64,000 bases of DNA from Polyangiaceae bacterium (lineage in GTDB: Bacteria; Myxococcota_A; Polyangia; Polyangiales; Polyangiaceae), in the NCBI GenBank assembly GCA_041389725.1, contig JAWKRG010000012.1, forward strand, positions 243,113 through 307,112, in the 5' to 3' direction. The first letter of the stretch is position 1. Each line of letters begins with the position of its first letter. Below are positions 24,966 through 32,578 of this stretch, one piece after another. The position numbers were made by a program, and so were the translations under genes. Under the pieces are notes generated by a model. The model saw only the letters and a list, made by a program, of their open reading frames with translations, did not search any database and had not been told where the DNA came from.

Positions 24966-26503
24966 GGAAAGCGGTCGAAACTCGGCGCCGTCGACGGTGG
25001 CCGAGGTTCAGGCCGAGGGCGGGGGCGCGCGACCGGTCCCTGAACCTTAGGTTTCGCGCCCGATGGTTGCGGAGTGAGCACCAGCAGCAGTTCGCGGTCG
25101 CGATCTGCAGTCACCTGCTGCTCGATCGCTTGGTAGCCCTCCAACGTCAAGCGAAGCCTCGCGCTCTTCGCGTCGGACGACAACTCCACCTGCGTGGGAG
25201 TTCGGCCGAGGGGGCGCTCGTCGACGAGCAGTTGAGCGCCTGCAGGCAAGGTCGCTACTCGGATGCTCACTTTCCGAGGCCGGGACACGACGGCAGCGCG
25301 CCCCGAATCGGAGGCCGATGTGGTCGGGGCCATCGCAACCGCCGGCGTCACAGCGCCGCTTTTCAATGGCCGGGACGACATCCAGAACGCTGCGAGACCG
25401 ACCGCGCCGGCCAACCCTGCGAACACCATCGTGAAGGTCCTGGCTGGCGAACGCGCGCGGGACTGCGTCGAGTCAGCCAAGGTCACGGCCTCTTTCACGT
25501 CTGCTGCCACCTCCAACTGAGTCCGCTCGACAGCGTCGCGTATGCGCAACTCCTCGTGCTTGCGGTCTTCACGAAAGAGGCTGTCTACATAGTCCGCCAA
25601 ATCGACCGCCCCTTCGGCAACGGCCAACTCCGAGCCAATCTCCTGCAAGCGTCGTGCGACTTCGCGCGCCGTTTCGGGGCGCGAATCCCTTCGTTTCGCC
25701 AGGAGTTCGAAGCCCAACTCGGTCAACTCGGCTGGACTGCCAACGCGCTCCACGCCGAGGTCCGGCGGGGGCTCGTTCAGAATGCGGAAAGGACCGTCAC
25801 CCTCCCCACCCCCGCCGTAGAGCCTTTGACTCGTCACGAGTTCATACAAGATCACACCCAACGAAAATAGGTCTGAGCGTCTGTCGATCTTCTCGAAGCG
25901 AAACTGCTCCGGCGACATGTAGCCTAGTTTGCCCTTGAAGACCCCCGTAGCCGTCTTGGTGGATTGCCCGAGCGCCTTGGCGATACCGAAGTCGGTGACA
26001 CGGCACACGCCGTCGTATCCGATCAGGACGTTCTGCGGCGACACGTCGCGATGTACCAGCGCAAGCGGTGTTCCGTCGGGGCCCACTAGTTCATGAGCCG
26101 CGTGAAGCCCATCGGCGATCTGAGCGCAAATCTTGGCGCACAGCTGGAGCGGAACTAGCGTCCCGGTCTCTCTGTGCCGTCTGATGAAGTTGCCGAGTGT
26201 CACACCCTCGACGTAGTCCATCAGCAAATAGGGCCCCTGCTCGTCCTCGCCAGCGTCCAGCACGCTGACGACGTTGGCGTGGCGAATGAGACCAGCTACC
26301 CGCGCTTCGTCGAGGAACATCGCGCGAAAGGACTCATCGTCGCGCAGCGACACATTGAGTCGCTTGGCCACGTATAGGCGCTGAAATCCAGTTCCTTTGA
26401 GCAGGACGAGGTCGACGGTGCCCATTCCGCCCTTTGCCAGCTCGAACACCCGTGAGCAGCTTCGAAGGGAACTCTCGGCCGTTGCAGGCGTCACCGGAGT
26501 CAT
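24962..26503 (-). CDS. Ser/Thr protein kinase with membrane helix and PEGA domain
   Basis: A 513-residue protein. The kinase domain at about 18-290 has the Gly loop AKGGMGTV, Lys47 (YVAKRL), catalytic HRD at 151-153 (VHRDVSPQN), DFG at 171-173 and GYMSPEQ in the activation segment, so it looks active. A membrane helix is at 356-375. The C-terminal PEGA domain at about 411-478 (KVSIRVATLPAGAQLLVDERPLGRTP) lies outside the membrane and may sense or bind an envelope ligand. It diverges from the regulator gene at 26534 with only 30 bases between. That regulator is a plausible but unproven partner. Confidence 0.92.
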   Translation of the reverse strand: MTPVTPATAESSLRSCSRVFELAKGGMGTVDLVLLKGTGFQRLYVAKRLNVSLRDDESFRAMFLDEARVAGLIRHANVVSVLDAGEDEQGPYLLMDYVEGVTLGNFIRRHRETGTLVPLQLCAKICAQIADGLHAAHELVGPDGTPLALVHRDVSPQNVLIGYDGVCRVTDFGIAKALGQSTKTATGVFKGKLGYMSPEQFRFEKIDRRSDLFSLGVILYELVTSQRLYGGGGEGDGPFRILNEPPPDLGVERVGSPAELTELGFELLAKRRDSRPETAREVARRLQEIGSELAVAEGAVDLADYVDSLFREDRKHEELRIRDAVERTQLEVAADVKEAVTLADSTQSRARSPARTFTMVFAGLAGAVGLAAFWMSSRPLKSGAVTPAVAMAPTTSASDSGRAAVVSRPRKVSIRVATLPAGAQLLVDERPLGRTPTQVELSSDAKSARLRLTLEGYQAIEQQVTADRDRELLLVLTPQPSGAKPKVQGPVARPRPRPEPRPPSTAPSFDRFP

Positions 26504-26533
26504 GTTGGAACGGGCACCGCCGCAAATGCTACC

Positions 26534-28138
26534 ATGCTTCTCGGCGTGAGCGCTCTGTTCGACGACAGTCGCGCCCTGGCGGCGCTGCTCGCGTTGAGCA
26601 CGGGCGACACTCGACCGATACTCCAGTACCGGACAATCCTGACCGACACGGAGGTGGGGCGCGCATGGGCGCTATGTTTCGATGCGCACCTCCACGCTTG
26701 CGGTCTGTCCGACACAAAGCCACCGTCCTTGGATACCCTCAGCCAGCTTGGCGCGCGAGCCACGCTGCCGGTGGTTTTGGCTGCGCTGCAGGCATCCCTC
26801 CGCGCGACGCTTGCGTTCGATCGCTCACAGGCTGTGCAAGCCTACGCCGTCGCCCAGCGGTTCGCGTCGTCGGCTCTCCGTGAGGACGTTCAACTTCGTC
26901 TGCGCCTCGGTGCACACTGGCTGAGCGCGAGCACGTCGCACGCGAACCCCGACGCACTTGCGACGCTCGAGCACGAAGCGCTCGCGGCTGGCCTGGCGGA
27001 CGTCGTCGTCGACGCCGCAGCTTTGCGTGCCCTGGCGTTGGTCGAGTCGGGCAACCTCGAGCACGCGCTCGAACATGCCCGCCGAGCGTCGCGCATGGCA
27101 CGCACGGAAAGCTTGCCACAGCAGGAATACCTCGCGAACATCGTGCTGGCGCGGGTAAGAAGGCTCTCGGGCCGCCCCTATCTGGCGGCGCACATCCTGG
27201 AGGCCCTCAGCCGCTTCGCCTCACCCATGTGGCGTCGCTGGGTCCACTGGGAACACGTGCTCGCGGCTGGGGCGAGCATCGAGGCACCGGCGGACGCTCC
27301 CAGTCGGGCGATTGCATCGATGGTGGCCGCGGCCACGGCTGGCGATCGCGAGCAGTTGGTTCGCGCTGCAGAGCTCGCCACCGAGCTGACGTCGAGCATC
27401 ACCTTTGCGCAGCAAGATGCTTTACGCGCGCGGGCGGCGCTCGATGTCGACTTTGACACCCCGCTCTCGGAAATGCTCCTGAATGACTGGCGTGCGGGTG
27501 CGACCGACGATCCCCCCTTCGGCGTGCTCGGGCTTGCCAGCGGTGTGGGGAACGACCGGCCGCGAGCGCACGTGCTCGTAGGTCCGAAGCGCTTGGGGCG
27601 ACGCGCGCTCCGTCTGGGCGCGACGCCGGTGGTGCCGTGTGACGTGGATCTGAAACCGTTGCAGCGTCGCGAAAGCCGAACGGACGCCGTCCTTGCTGTG
27701 CTGGCGCTTGCAGGAAAACATGGCGAACAGGAAGCGACTCTGTTCGCAAAGGTCTGGGGTTTTCCCTTCGAACCGACTCGCCATCAGGACGTGCTGAACA
27801 TGGCGTTGAGCCGAGCGCGAGCGCGGCTGGTGGGATGCGGGAAGCTCCAACGTGCCAGTTCCAGCCTGGTGCTCGTCCCCGAGCTCACGCTGTCGATCCC
27901 AGATCCGCGCGGTTCCTCCCCAGCGGACGACCGTCTGTTGTGGTTCTTGGCGCGGCACGCTGGAGCGAGTGCAGCACAAACGGCCACGGCGCTTGGGGTA
28001 CCTTTGCGCACGGTGCAAGGCTCATTGAAAGCACTCGTCGATGAGGGCCTGTGTGCATCGCGACGCCAAGGGCGCGGCGCCGAGTACTACGTCGAAGACA
28101 CGACGTTTCAGGAGCCCACACGACCTGGCTTGCGCTGA
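26534..28138 (+). CDS. Helical-repeat protein with C-terminal winged-helix DNA-binding segments, putative regulator
   Basis: A 534-residue protein. Residues 1-about 320 are Ala/Leu-rich helices with TPR-like spacing (ALRALALVESGNLEHALEHARRASRMA). The segment DAVLAVLALAGKHGEQEATLFAKVWGF, then DVLNMALSRARARL, resembles an OmpR/SARP-type DNA-binding domain. The end, RLLWFLARHAGASAAQTATALGVPLRTVQGSLKALVDEGL, is a clear winged helix-turn-helix. No membrane or signal segment is seen. The position divergent from the PEGA kinase suggests kinase-linked transcription control (inference). The start is uncertain: the 30-base gap is very short for two promoters, and a GTG at 26546 is an alternative. Confidence 0.75.
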   Translation: MLLGVSALFDDSRALAALLALSTGDTRPILQYRTILTDTEVGRAWALCFDAHLHACGLSDTKPPSLDTLSQLGARATLPVVLAALQASLRATLAFDRSQAVQAYAVAQRFASSALREDVQLRLRLGAHWLSASTSHANPDALATLEHEALAAGLADVVVDAAALRALALVESGNLEHALEHARRASRMARTESLPQQEYLANIVLARVRRLSGRPYLAAHILEALSRFASPMWRRWVHWEHVLAAGASIEAPADAPSRAIASMVAAATAGDREQLVRAAELATELTSSITFAQQDALRARAALDVDFDTPLSEMLLNDWRAGATDDPPFGVLGLASGVGNDRPRAHVLVGPKRLGRRALRLGATPVVPCDVDLKPLQRRESRTDAVLAVLALAGKHGEQEATLFAKVWGFPFEPTRHQDVLNMALSRARARLVGCGKLQRASSSLVLVPELTLSIPDPRGSSPADDRLLWFLARHAGASAAQTATALGVPLRTVQGSLKALVDEGLCASRRQGRGAEYYVEDTTFQEPTRPGLR

Positions 28139-29328
28139 GCAGGTCGCCGTCGTCGTAGCAGGCCGACAGCGAAGATCGAGGCAAGCCACACGGCAGCGGA
28201 TCGGTTGGGCTGGACGAAACGACAACTGCAGCCGTCCATTCCGTTCGCGCTGCCCCCATCGCCTCCGCCTACTGCCGCCGTCGCTCCGCCGCTCGCGACT
28301 GTCGCCCCGCCGACGCCCCCACCCGCATTCGCGACACTGCCGCCACCCGCGTGACCAGCGTCCACGCCGCCCTCGCCTCCTGCCGACGTTGGGCCGCCGC
28401 ACCCGATTCGCGTGGTCGACACGACGACATCGTCGAACCACAAGGTCTGTTGTGACTGGCCCGCTTGGTAGCTGTCGTCGGTGACGTAGTGCCAGAGCCC
28501 GACCGCGTTCAGCTTGAGATCGTCGTCGCTGCGCCAGCGGATGCCGTTCCAGGAGCCGACTTCCGAGTCGTCGAGCCACAGGGTCTGCGAACCGTCTGCG
28601 TTGCCGCCCGCGTTTGCGGCAACGCGCGCTTCAACGCAAGTCCAGCTGCCCAGTTTCGAAATGGCCGCCGGCGAAGCTTTGTCATTCGCGCCCCAACAGC
28701 ACTCGGGGCCATTGCTACACGGTGACCCCTTCTGGGCGCATTCGTTGCAGATTTGCTGCGGGTTCGCGTAGTTGGCGCAACTGCCACCCGGGTCGCATGC
28801 CATGTCCATGGAATAGCGATAGAAGCCCCAGGCCCCAGGCGGCGGGTGCTGGCCGAAGTCCGAGAAGGGCTCGACTTGAGTCGCAAAGAAGTTCGAACCA
28901 CCGGGGCGACAACCCGCCGTGCCAAAGGCGGCCCACTTGTCGTTGGAAGCGTTGGCGCCAAGAAACACGAGGTGGTGCGTGTAGCTGTAGTTGGGTGCGA
29001 ACCGTACCCAGAAGCGCAGGTAGACCTCGTCGACGCCGGGAAGGAACCACTTCGTCGGTCCGCCACCGTTGTCGCTACCCTTGTGCGCGGCAATTTCGAG
29101 GGAGCGCTTGCCCGAATGGACCAAGTTTGGATCCGAAGTCAGGACGAGGTTCGAAGGCGCCAGACCCTGGTCGTCCCACAACCCCAGATTTCCGGTTTGG
29201 TCCGCCTCTGACTCGAAGTCGTCGCAAAACAACCAGGCCGTTGGGGCGTTGGCGCATTCCTGCGCCCGCACCGGCGTCGTCAGAAGCAACGTCAGCAGGC
29301 CGACCCGAGCGAGGCCGTGATTCCGCAT
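28108..29328 (-). CDS. Secreted jelly-roll-like protein with MYXO-CTERM-like tail
   Basis: A 406-residue protein. The signal peptide is LARVGLLTLLLTTPVRAQ. The mature domain starts WLFCDDFESEADQTGN and has beta-sandwich features of polysaccharide-lyase or LamG-like proteins (GKRSLEIAAHKGSDNGG, VYLRFWVRFAPNYSYTHHLVFLG, LWLDDSEVGSWNGIRW, QTLWFDDVVVST), with Cys pairs that suggest disulfides. A Gly/Ala linker leads to DGCSCRFVQPNRSAAVWLASIFAVGLLRRRRP, a MYXO-CTERM-like tail. The upstream element is shared with the gene at 23661. The 3' end overlaps the regulator gene by 31 bases on the opposite strand. Confidence 0.82.
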   Translation of the reverse strand: MRNHGLARVGLLTLLLTTPVRAQECANAPTAWLFCDDFESEADQTGNLGLWDDQGLAPSNLVLTSDPNLVHSGKRSLEIAAHKGSDNGGGPTKWFLPGVDEVYLRFWVRFAPNYSYTHHLVFLGANASNDKWAAFGTAGCRPGGSNFFATQVEPFSDFGQHPPPGAWGFYRYSMDMACDPGGSCANYANPQQICNECAQKGSPCSNGPECCWGANDKASPAAISKLGSWTCVEARVAANAGGNADGSQTLWLDDSEVGSWNGIRWRSDDDLKLNAVGLWHYVTDDSYQAGQSQQTLWFDDVVVSTTRIGCGGPTSAGGEGGVDAGHAGGGSVANAGGGVGGATVASGGATAAVGGGDGGSANGMDGCSCRFVQPNRSAAVWLASIFAVGLLRRRRPAQRKPGRVGS

Positions 29329-29330
29329 GT

Positions 29331-29380
29331 CCTCAGCATGCGCGACGCCAGCGAGTGCGGTGCTAACGAAGCTTGCGCGA
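29331..29380 (-). promoter_or_regulatory. Bipartite upstream element, copy 2
   Basis: On the minus strand, box 1 is TCGCGCAAGCTTCGTTAG (29380-29363), one base different from copy 1, and box 2 is GCATGCTGAGG (29341-29331), identical to copy 1. They are 21 bases apart, exactly as at 23610-23659. It occupies most of the 54-base gap between the upstream TPR gene and the MYXO-CTERM gene. Confidence 0.65.
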
Positions 29381-29382
29381 AC

Positions 29383-30174
29383 CTACAGCCCGCGTGCCAG
29401 GAACAGCACACCGTTTGGACTCAGGCCCAAGCGTGCGCTGCTTCCGGCGCTCTTCTCGGAGCCAATCAGCAACCAGGTCACGCCCGCCGCTACGGCGATC
29501 CCACCGCCGATGAGGGCGACGTTGGCGACCCGGGCTTGGTTCTGGCCGCGCTCGAGATCAGCAGCAGCCAGCCGCTGCGCGGGCTCGTCCCTGGCTTGGT
29601 TCTCGCTCTGTTTGGCGAGCAATGCGAAGGCTCCTCCAACGCCCAGGCCCAGGGCGCCGACCCCCGTCAACAGCCAAGGCCAGGGCCCAGGCCCGGAGTC
29701 CGCCTGCTGCTCGGCCCGAGGCACCTGCCGCTTGCGCGCGTTGGCCAGCCGGCGCCGTTCGGCTTCGAGCGCACGCTTTTCCTCCAACTGCCGACGCAGA
29801 GTCAGCACACGCCGCTCGATGGCTCCGCGGTCCTCGGAGTCAGGAGCTTCCGCGGAGTACTGCTCGTAGGCCTCCACAGCTTTCTGATTGTCACCGAGGC
29901 CTTCGTAGGCACGCGCCAAGTTGTAGAGCAGAATTGGATCGGGAAACTCCCGTCGAAGTTCGAGCAGGATGGTGACGGACTCCTGGAAACGGCCGTTGCG
30001 GTACAGTTCCTGTGCCTGCTTGAAGCGCGCTTCTGCCTGCTCCGGCGCTCCCGCGGCGGCCGGACTTGGCTCTGGTGTGGCATTGGCCGTGGCAGCGAAT
30101 ATCGCTAGGGCCAGGGCCATCGGCACTGCTAGGACACCGCGCACCCCACCAATGATACTATGAAGTCTCGTCAC
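29383..30174 (-). CDS. TPR protein with signal-like start and two C-terminal membrane helices
   Basis: About 263 residues if started at GTG 30174; the frame is open to 30354 but the extra part overlaps the divergent lipoprotein gene. It has an N-terminal hydrophobic segment (VLAVPMALALAIFAATANA). TPR helices follow (ARFKQAQELYRNGRFQESVTILLELRREFP, LLYNLARAYEGLGDNQKAVEAYEQY). Then come a charged coiled stretch (LRRQLEEKRALEAERRRLANARKRQ) and two membrane helices (WLLTGVGALGLGVGGAFALL; VALIGGGIAVAAGVTWLLIG). The layout is common in myxobacterial envelope proteins of unknown role. No strong ribosome site marks the start. Confidence 0.72.
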   Translation of the reverse strand: MTRLHSIIGGVRGVLAVPMALALAIFAATANATPEPSPAAAGAPEQAEARFKQAQELYRNGRFQESVTILLELRREFPDPILLYNLARAYEGLGDNQKAVEAYEQYSAEAPDSEDRGAIERRVLTLRRQLEEKRALEAERRRLANARKRQVPRAEQQADSGPGPWPWLLTGVGALGLGVGGAFALLAKQSENQARDEPAQRLAAADLERGQNQARVANVALIGGGIAVAAGVTWLLIGSEKSAGSSARLGLSPNGVLFLARGL

Positions 30175-30185
30175 GTGATGCACCC

Positions 30186-31208
30186 ATGACGTGCCAGCAT
30201 TCCGCCGCCTTCGCTGCGAGCGCGCTGCTCTTGGCCTGCAGCGTCGACACCCCCCTGGAGGGAAAGCGATGTCCGTGCATCGACGGCTACATCTGCAACC
30301 CAGCGACAAACACTTGCGTCGAGCGCACGGGAGCGATGCCGGCCCCCTCCACATTGCTCGGCGTTGCGGACTTCCAAGCCGCCTGGGCTACGCCGAATCA
30401 AGTGTTTTGGACTTGGACGAGCGACGGCGCCAAGGAAGATTTCGCTCGCTACGAGGTATGGATCGCGACTTCCGAGGGCGATCTTCTGGCTGGAAAGGTC
30501 ACACGGATTGGGCCCGAGGTGAATCCCGAACTCGGTCGCTACACCCTCCCTCGAACGGGAGCGGCCGAGGACTTCGTCCGCGCCACGCTCACCGACGGCC
30601 TCGCACCCGACACGCCGTACGTGGCACAACTCGTCGCCGTGGATCGAGTGGGTAGTGCCGCACTGTCCGACGTTGCCCTGATCACGACGTCCCTCGAGCC
30701 CGTGGTCGACGTGCCCTTGTTTGCGGATGCCGCGCCGGCTTGGACGGTACCCGACTGCGTCCAAACGACCGCGCAAATGTCCTTCTCCGGATCGAGTCAC
30801 CTGCAATACACCGTTCAGTGTTCCGACGACGGTTGTAGTCCAGGCGGCCCCACTTGCTGGAGCGCTCCGAGCATCGCGTACGACGCGGACTTCAGCGGCC
30901 TGGGACCCGGAACCTTCGGTGACGCTTTCCTCGAGTTCGCGATGGCGATCGACGCCACCTCCCACATCTATTGGGGCGCCTTGGTCTTGAGCGGTCCCGG
31001 GGGCGCGTTCTCCACCGAGCCCGTGACCTACCGCGCCGACGGCAAGTATCGCGTCTACCAGATCGCGTTGCGGGCGCTGCACGATGCCAACCGACAGCTC
31101 ACCCACGCCGATCTGTCGACGGCGGGTGAGTTGACCGGGTTCGCGATGGGCGGCGTGCTGCCCCAGGGCAGCGTGCAACGTTTGGACGGGGTGCGGGTCC
31201 GCTGGTAG
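30186..31208 (+). CDS. Lipoprotein with FN3-like domain, unknown function
   Basis: A 340-residue protein with lipobox LLAC at its start (ALLLACSVD). A short Cys-rich segment follows (RCPCIDGYICNPATNTC). Residues about 50-165 resemble a fibronectin type III fold (FARYEVWIATSEGD, LAPDTPYVAQLVAVDRVG). The last about 170 residues look beta-rich, possibly a carbohydrate-binding sandwich. It is divergent from the TPR gene with an 11-base gap between the proposed starts. The segment NPATNTC recurs in the protein encoded at 31346-31877, pointing to a shared myxobacterial Cys-motif. Confidence 0.78.
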   Translation: MTCQHSAAFAASALLLACSVDTPLEGKRCPCIDGYICNPATNTCVERTGAMPAPSTLLGVADFQAAWATPNQVFWTWTSDGAKEDFARYEVWIATSEGDLLAGKVTRIGPEVNPELGRYTLPRTGAAEDFVRATLTDGLAPDTPYVAQLVAVDRVGSAALSDVALITTSLEPVVDVPLFADAAPAWTVPDCVQTTAQMSFSGSSHLQYTVQCSDDGCSPGGPTCWSAPSIAYDADFSGLGPGTFGDAFLEFAMAIDATSHIYWGALVLSGPGGAFSTEPVTYRADGKYRVYQIALRALHDANRQLTHADLSTAGELTGFAMGGVLPQGSVQRLDGVRVRW

Positions 31209-31345
31209 GCGGTCGAGCGGCCACGGCATTCATCCCGTTCTCGAGATCCCCATTCGAGGCCAGTGCACCAAGGAACCGTCCGAAGATCAGGCCGCTTGGC
31301 AGCCCTCTTGCCCCGAGGGGAGCGTTGTTTTAATAGCCAGCGGAC

Positions 31346-31877
31346 ATGCGTCTTTTCAGCCTCGCCCACCTCGGCCCTCCCTTGCTCTTCGCGCTGGTCG
31401 CATGCGCAGGCCAAAGCGAGGGCGAGCGCTGCGACTTCAACAACAGCGGCCAGGACGACTGCGAGAGTGGTCTGGTTTGCGTGCAGGCCGCGGAGCTGCT
31501 CGATTCCTCGACGGATCGCTGCTGCCCGCCCGAAGGCGCCGCCACCAGTGACGAGCGCTGCATCCGATCCACCGGCGTTGGCGGCACGGCGGGTTGCGGC
31601 TGGCAGCGCCGGCGCCTCGGGTAGCGCCGGCGCGTCGGGGTCCAGCGGGAGTTCGGGCTCCGGAGGCGCGTCGGGCTCAGGCGGAAGTGCCGGCAGCGGC
31701 GGGACCGACGGCGGCACCACGTGCACCCACAACAGCCAGTGCCCAGGCACGATGGTGTGCGGACCGGGCGGCGTGTGCCAGGTGGAGTGCCTCGGTGACA
31801 AGGACTGCAAGGACGGCAAGACCTGCAATCCCGCCACCAATACCTGTTTGACCCCGAGCGACGCGGGAGCCGACTGA
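31346..31877 (+). pseudogene. Cys-rich lipoprotein gene interrupted by a +1 frameshift
   Basis: The first frame (31346-31624) encodes a lipobox start (FALVACAG), then ERCDFNNSGQDDCESGLVC and RCCPPEG. It then drifts at 31594-31595 into WQRRRLG and stops. The next frame continues the expected product: an Ala/Gly/Ser linker (AGSAGASGSAGASGSSGS), then CTHNSQCPGTMVCGPGGVCQVECLGDKDCKDG and NPATNTC, ending at 31877. The total of 532 bases is one more than a multiple of three, and dropping one T of GGGTTGCGG restores a continuous Gly/Ala linker. It is either a sequencing error or a recent mutation. It is a tandem relative of the next gene, whose ATG overlaps the stop (TGATG). Confidence 0.75.
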
Positions 31878-32314
31878 TGCGGACCAAGCTGCGAGCTGCG
31901 CTTCCGTTGCTGCTTGTGGCTGCCATGCTCGGATCGGGGTGCGGACGCGCCGAAGAGGGCGAGTCCTGCGACGTGACCCAGGGCAACGATGATTGCGAGG
32001 AAGGCCTCGTGTGCCGCTCGCCCTTCGAAATCCGTGCCTCGGAAGCGGTGTGCTGTCCCCCGCCCCCGGCCAAGGCGTCCGTGGACGCCTGCCAGCCGGC
32101 CATCACCAGCTTCGAGCCGGATCCTCACGTCGACGCAGCCGCGTCAGGAGGAAGCAGCAGCGGGGGAACCGGGGGCACTGCGGGCAGCGGGGGCACTGCG
32201 GGCAGCGGGGGCACCGCGGGCAGCGGGGGCACCGCGGGCAGCGACGCCGGTGACGCCGCCAGCGACGCCGCGAACGACGCGAGCGACGCGACCGCCGACG
32301 CATCTGGAGACTGA
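31877..32314 (+). CDS. Cys-rich lipoprotein with Gly/Ala/Ser repeat linker
   Basis: A 145-residue protein with signal peptide and lipobox LGSGC. The Cys segment EGESCDVTQGNDDCEEGLVC then VCCPPPPAK parallels the preceding gene (GERCDFNNSGQDDCESGLVC), so the pair arose by duplication. The C-terminal half is low complexity: four 18-bp repeats coding GTAGSG, then an Asp/Ala/Ser stretch. It probably sits on a membrane surface. The function is unknown. Confidence 0.82.
   Translation: MRTKLRAALPLLLVAAMLGSGCGRAEEGESCDVTQGNDDCEEGLVCRSPFEIRASEAVCCPPPPAKASVDACQPAITSFEPDPHVDAAASGGSSSGGTGGTAGSGGTAGSGGTAGSGGTAGSDAGDAASDAANDASDATADASGD
32171..32242 (+). repeat. 18-bp coding tandem repeat, four copies
   Basis: Units GGGGGCAC(T/C)GCGGGCAGC at 32171, 32189, 32207 and 32225 encode GGTAGS repeats in the lipoprotein linker. 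The first two copies have T and the last two C at the variable site. Such arrays can change copy number by slippage. Confidence 0.9.
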
Positions 32315-32320
32315 CACGCG

Positions 32321-32578
32321 ATGCCGACGGTCACGCACCTGGCAGGAACGGCTCAAGAAGCACTGCTGCTGAGCATCGCCGTGTCCTTGCCGGTCGTTGG
32401 CGTGGCAGCAATCGCAGGCCTACTCGTAGCGATCTTCCAAGCTGCGACCCAAGTGCAAGACATCACCCTCGCGCACCTGCCGCGTCTCGTGGTCGTGGCG
32501 ATCGCCCTGGCCGTTGCAGGACCCTGGATGGGTTCGCAGATCGCAGCCTTCGCGGCCCGCGTGTTCGCCGGTGGTTGA
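32321..32578 (+). CDS. Orphan FliQ/SctS-family export-apparatus protein
   Basis: An 85-residue protein with two membrane helices, the size of FliQ/SctS. Family features are LLLSIAVSLPVVGVAAIAGLLVAIFQAATQVQDITLAHLP (matching the conserved SLP, GL, FQ, TQ and QD positions) and a second helix ending GPWMG. FliQ/SctS is part of the five-protein export gate of flagella and type III secretion. No other export gene is in the window. It begins 6 bases after a lipoprotein and overlaps the EpmA start by 8 bases. Confidence 0.85.
   Translation: MPTVTHLAGTAQEALLLSIAVSLPVVGVAAIAGLLVAIFQAATQVQDITLAHLPRLVVVAIALAVAGPWMGSQIAAFAARVFAGG

Noticed and set aside
32171..32242. Possible CRISPR-like array
   Set aside because: Units are 18 bases with no spacers and stay in frame coding GGTAGS in a lipoprotein linker. 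No cas genes are near, and I saw no CRISPR array elsewhere.
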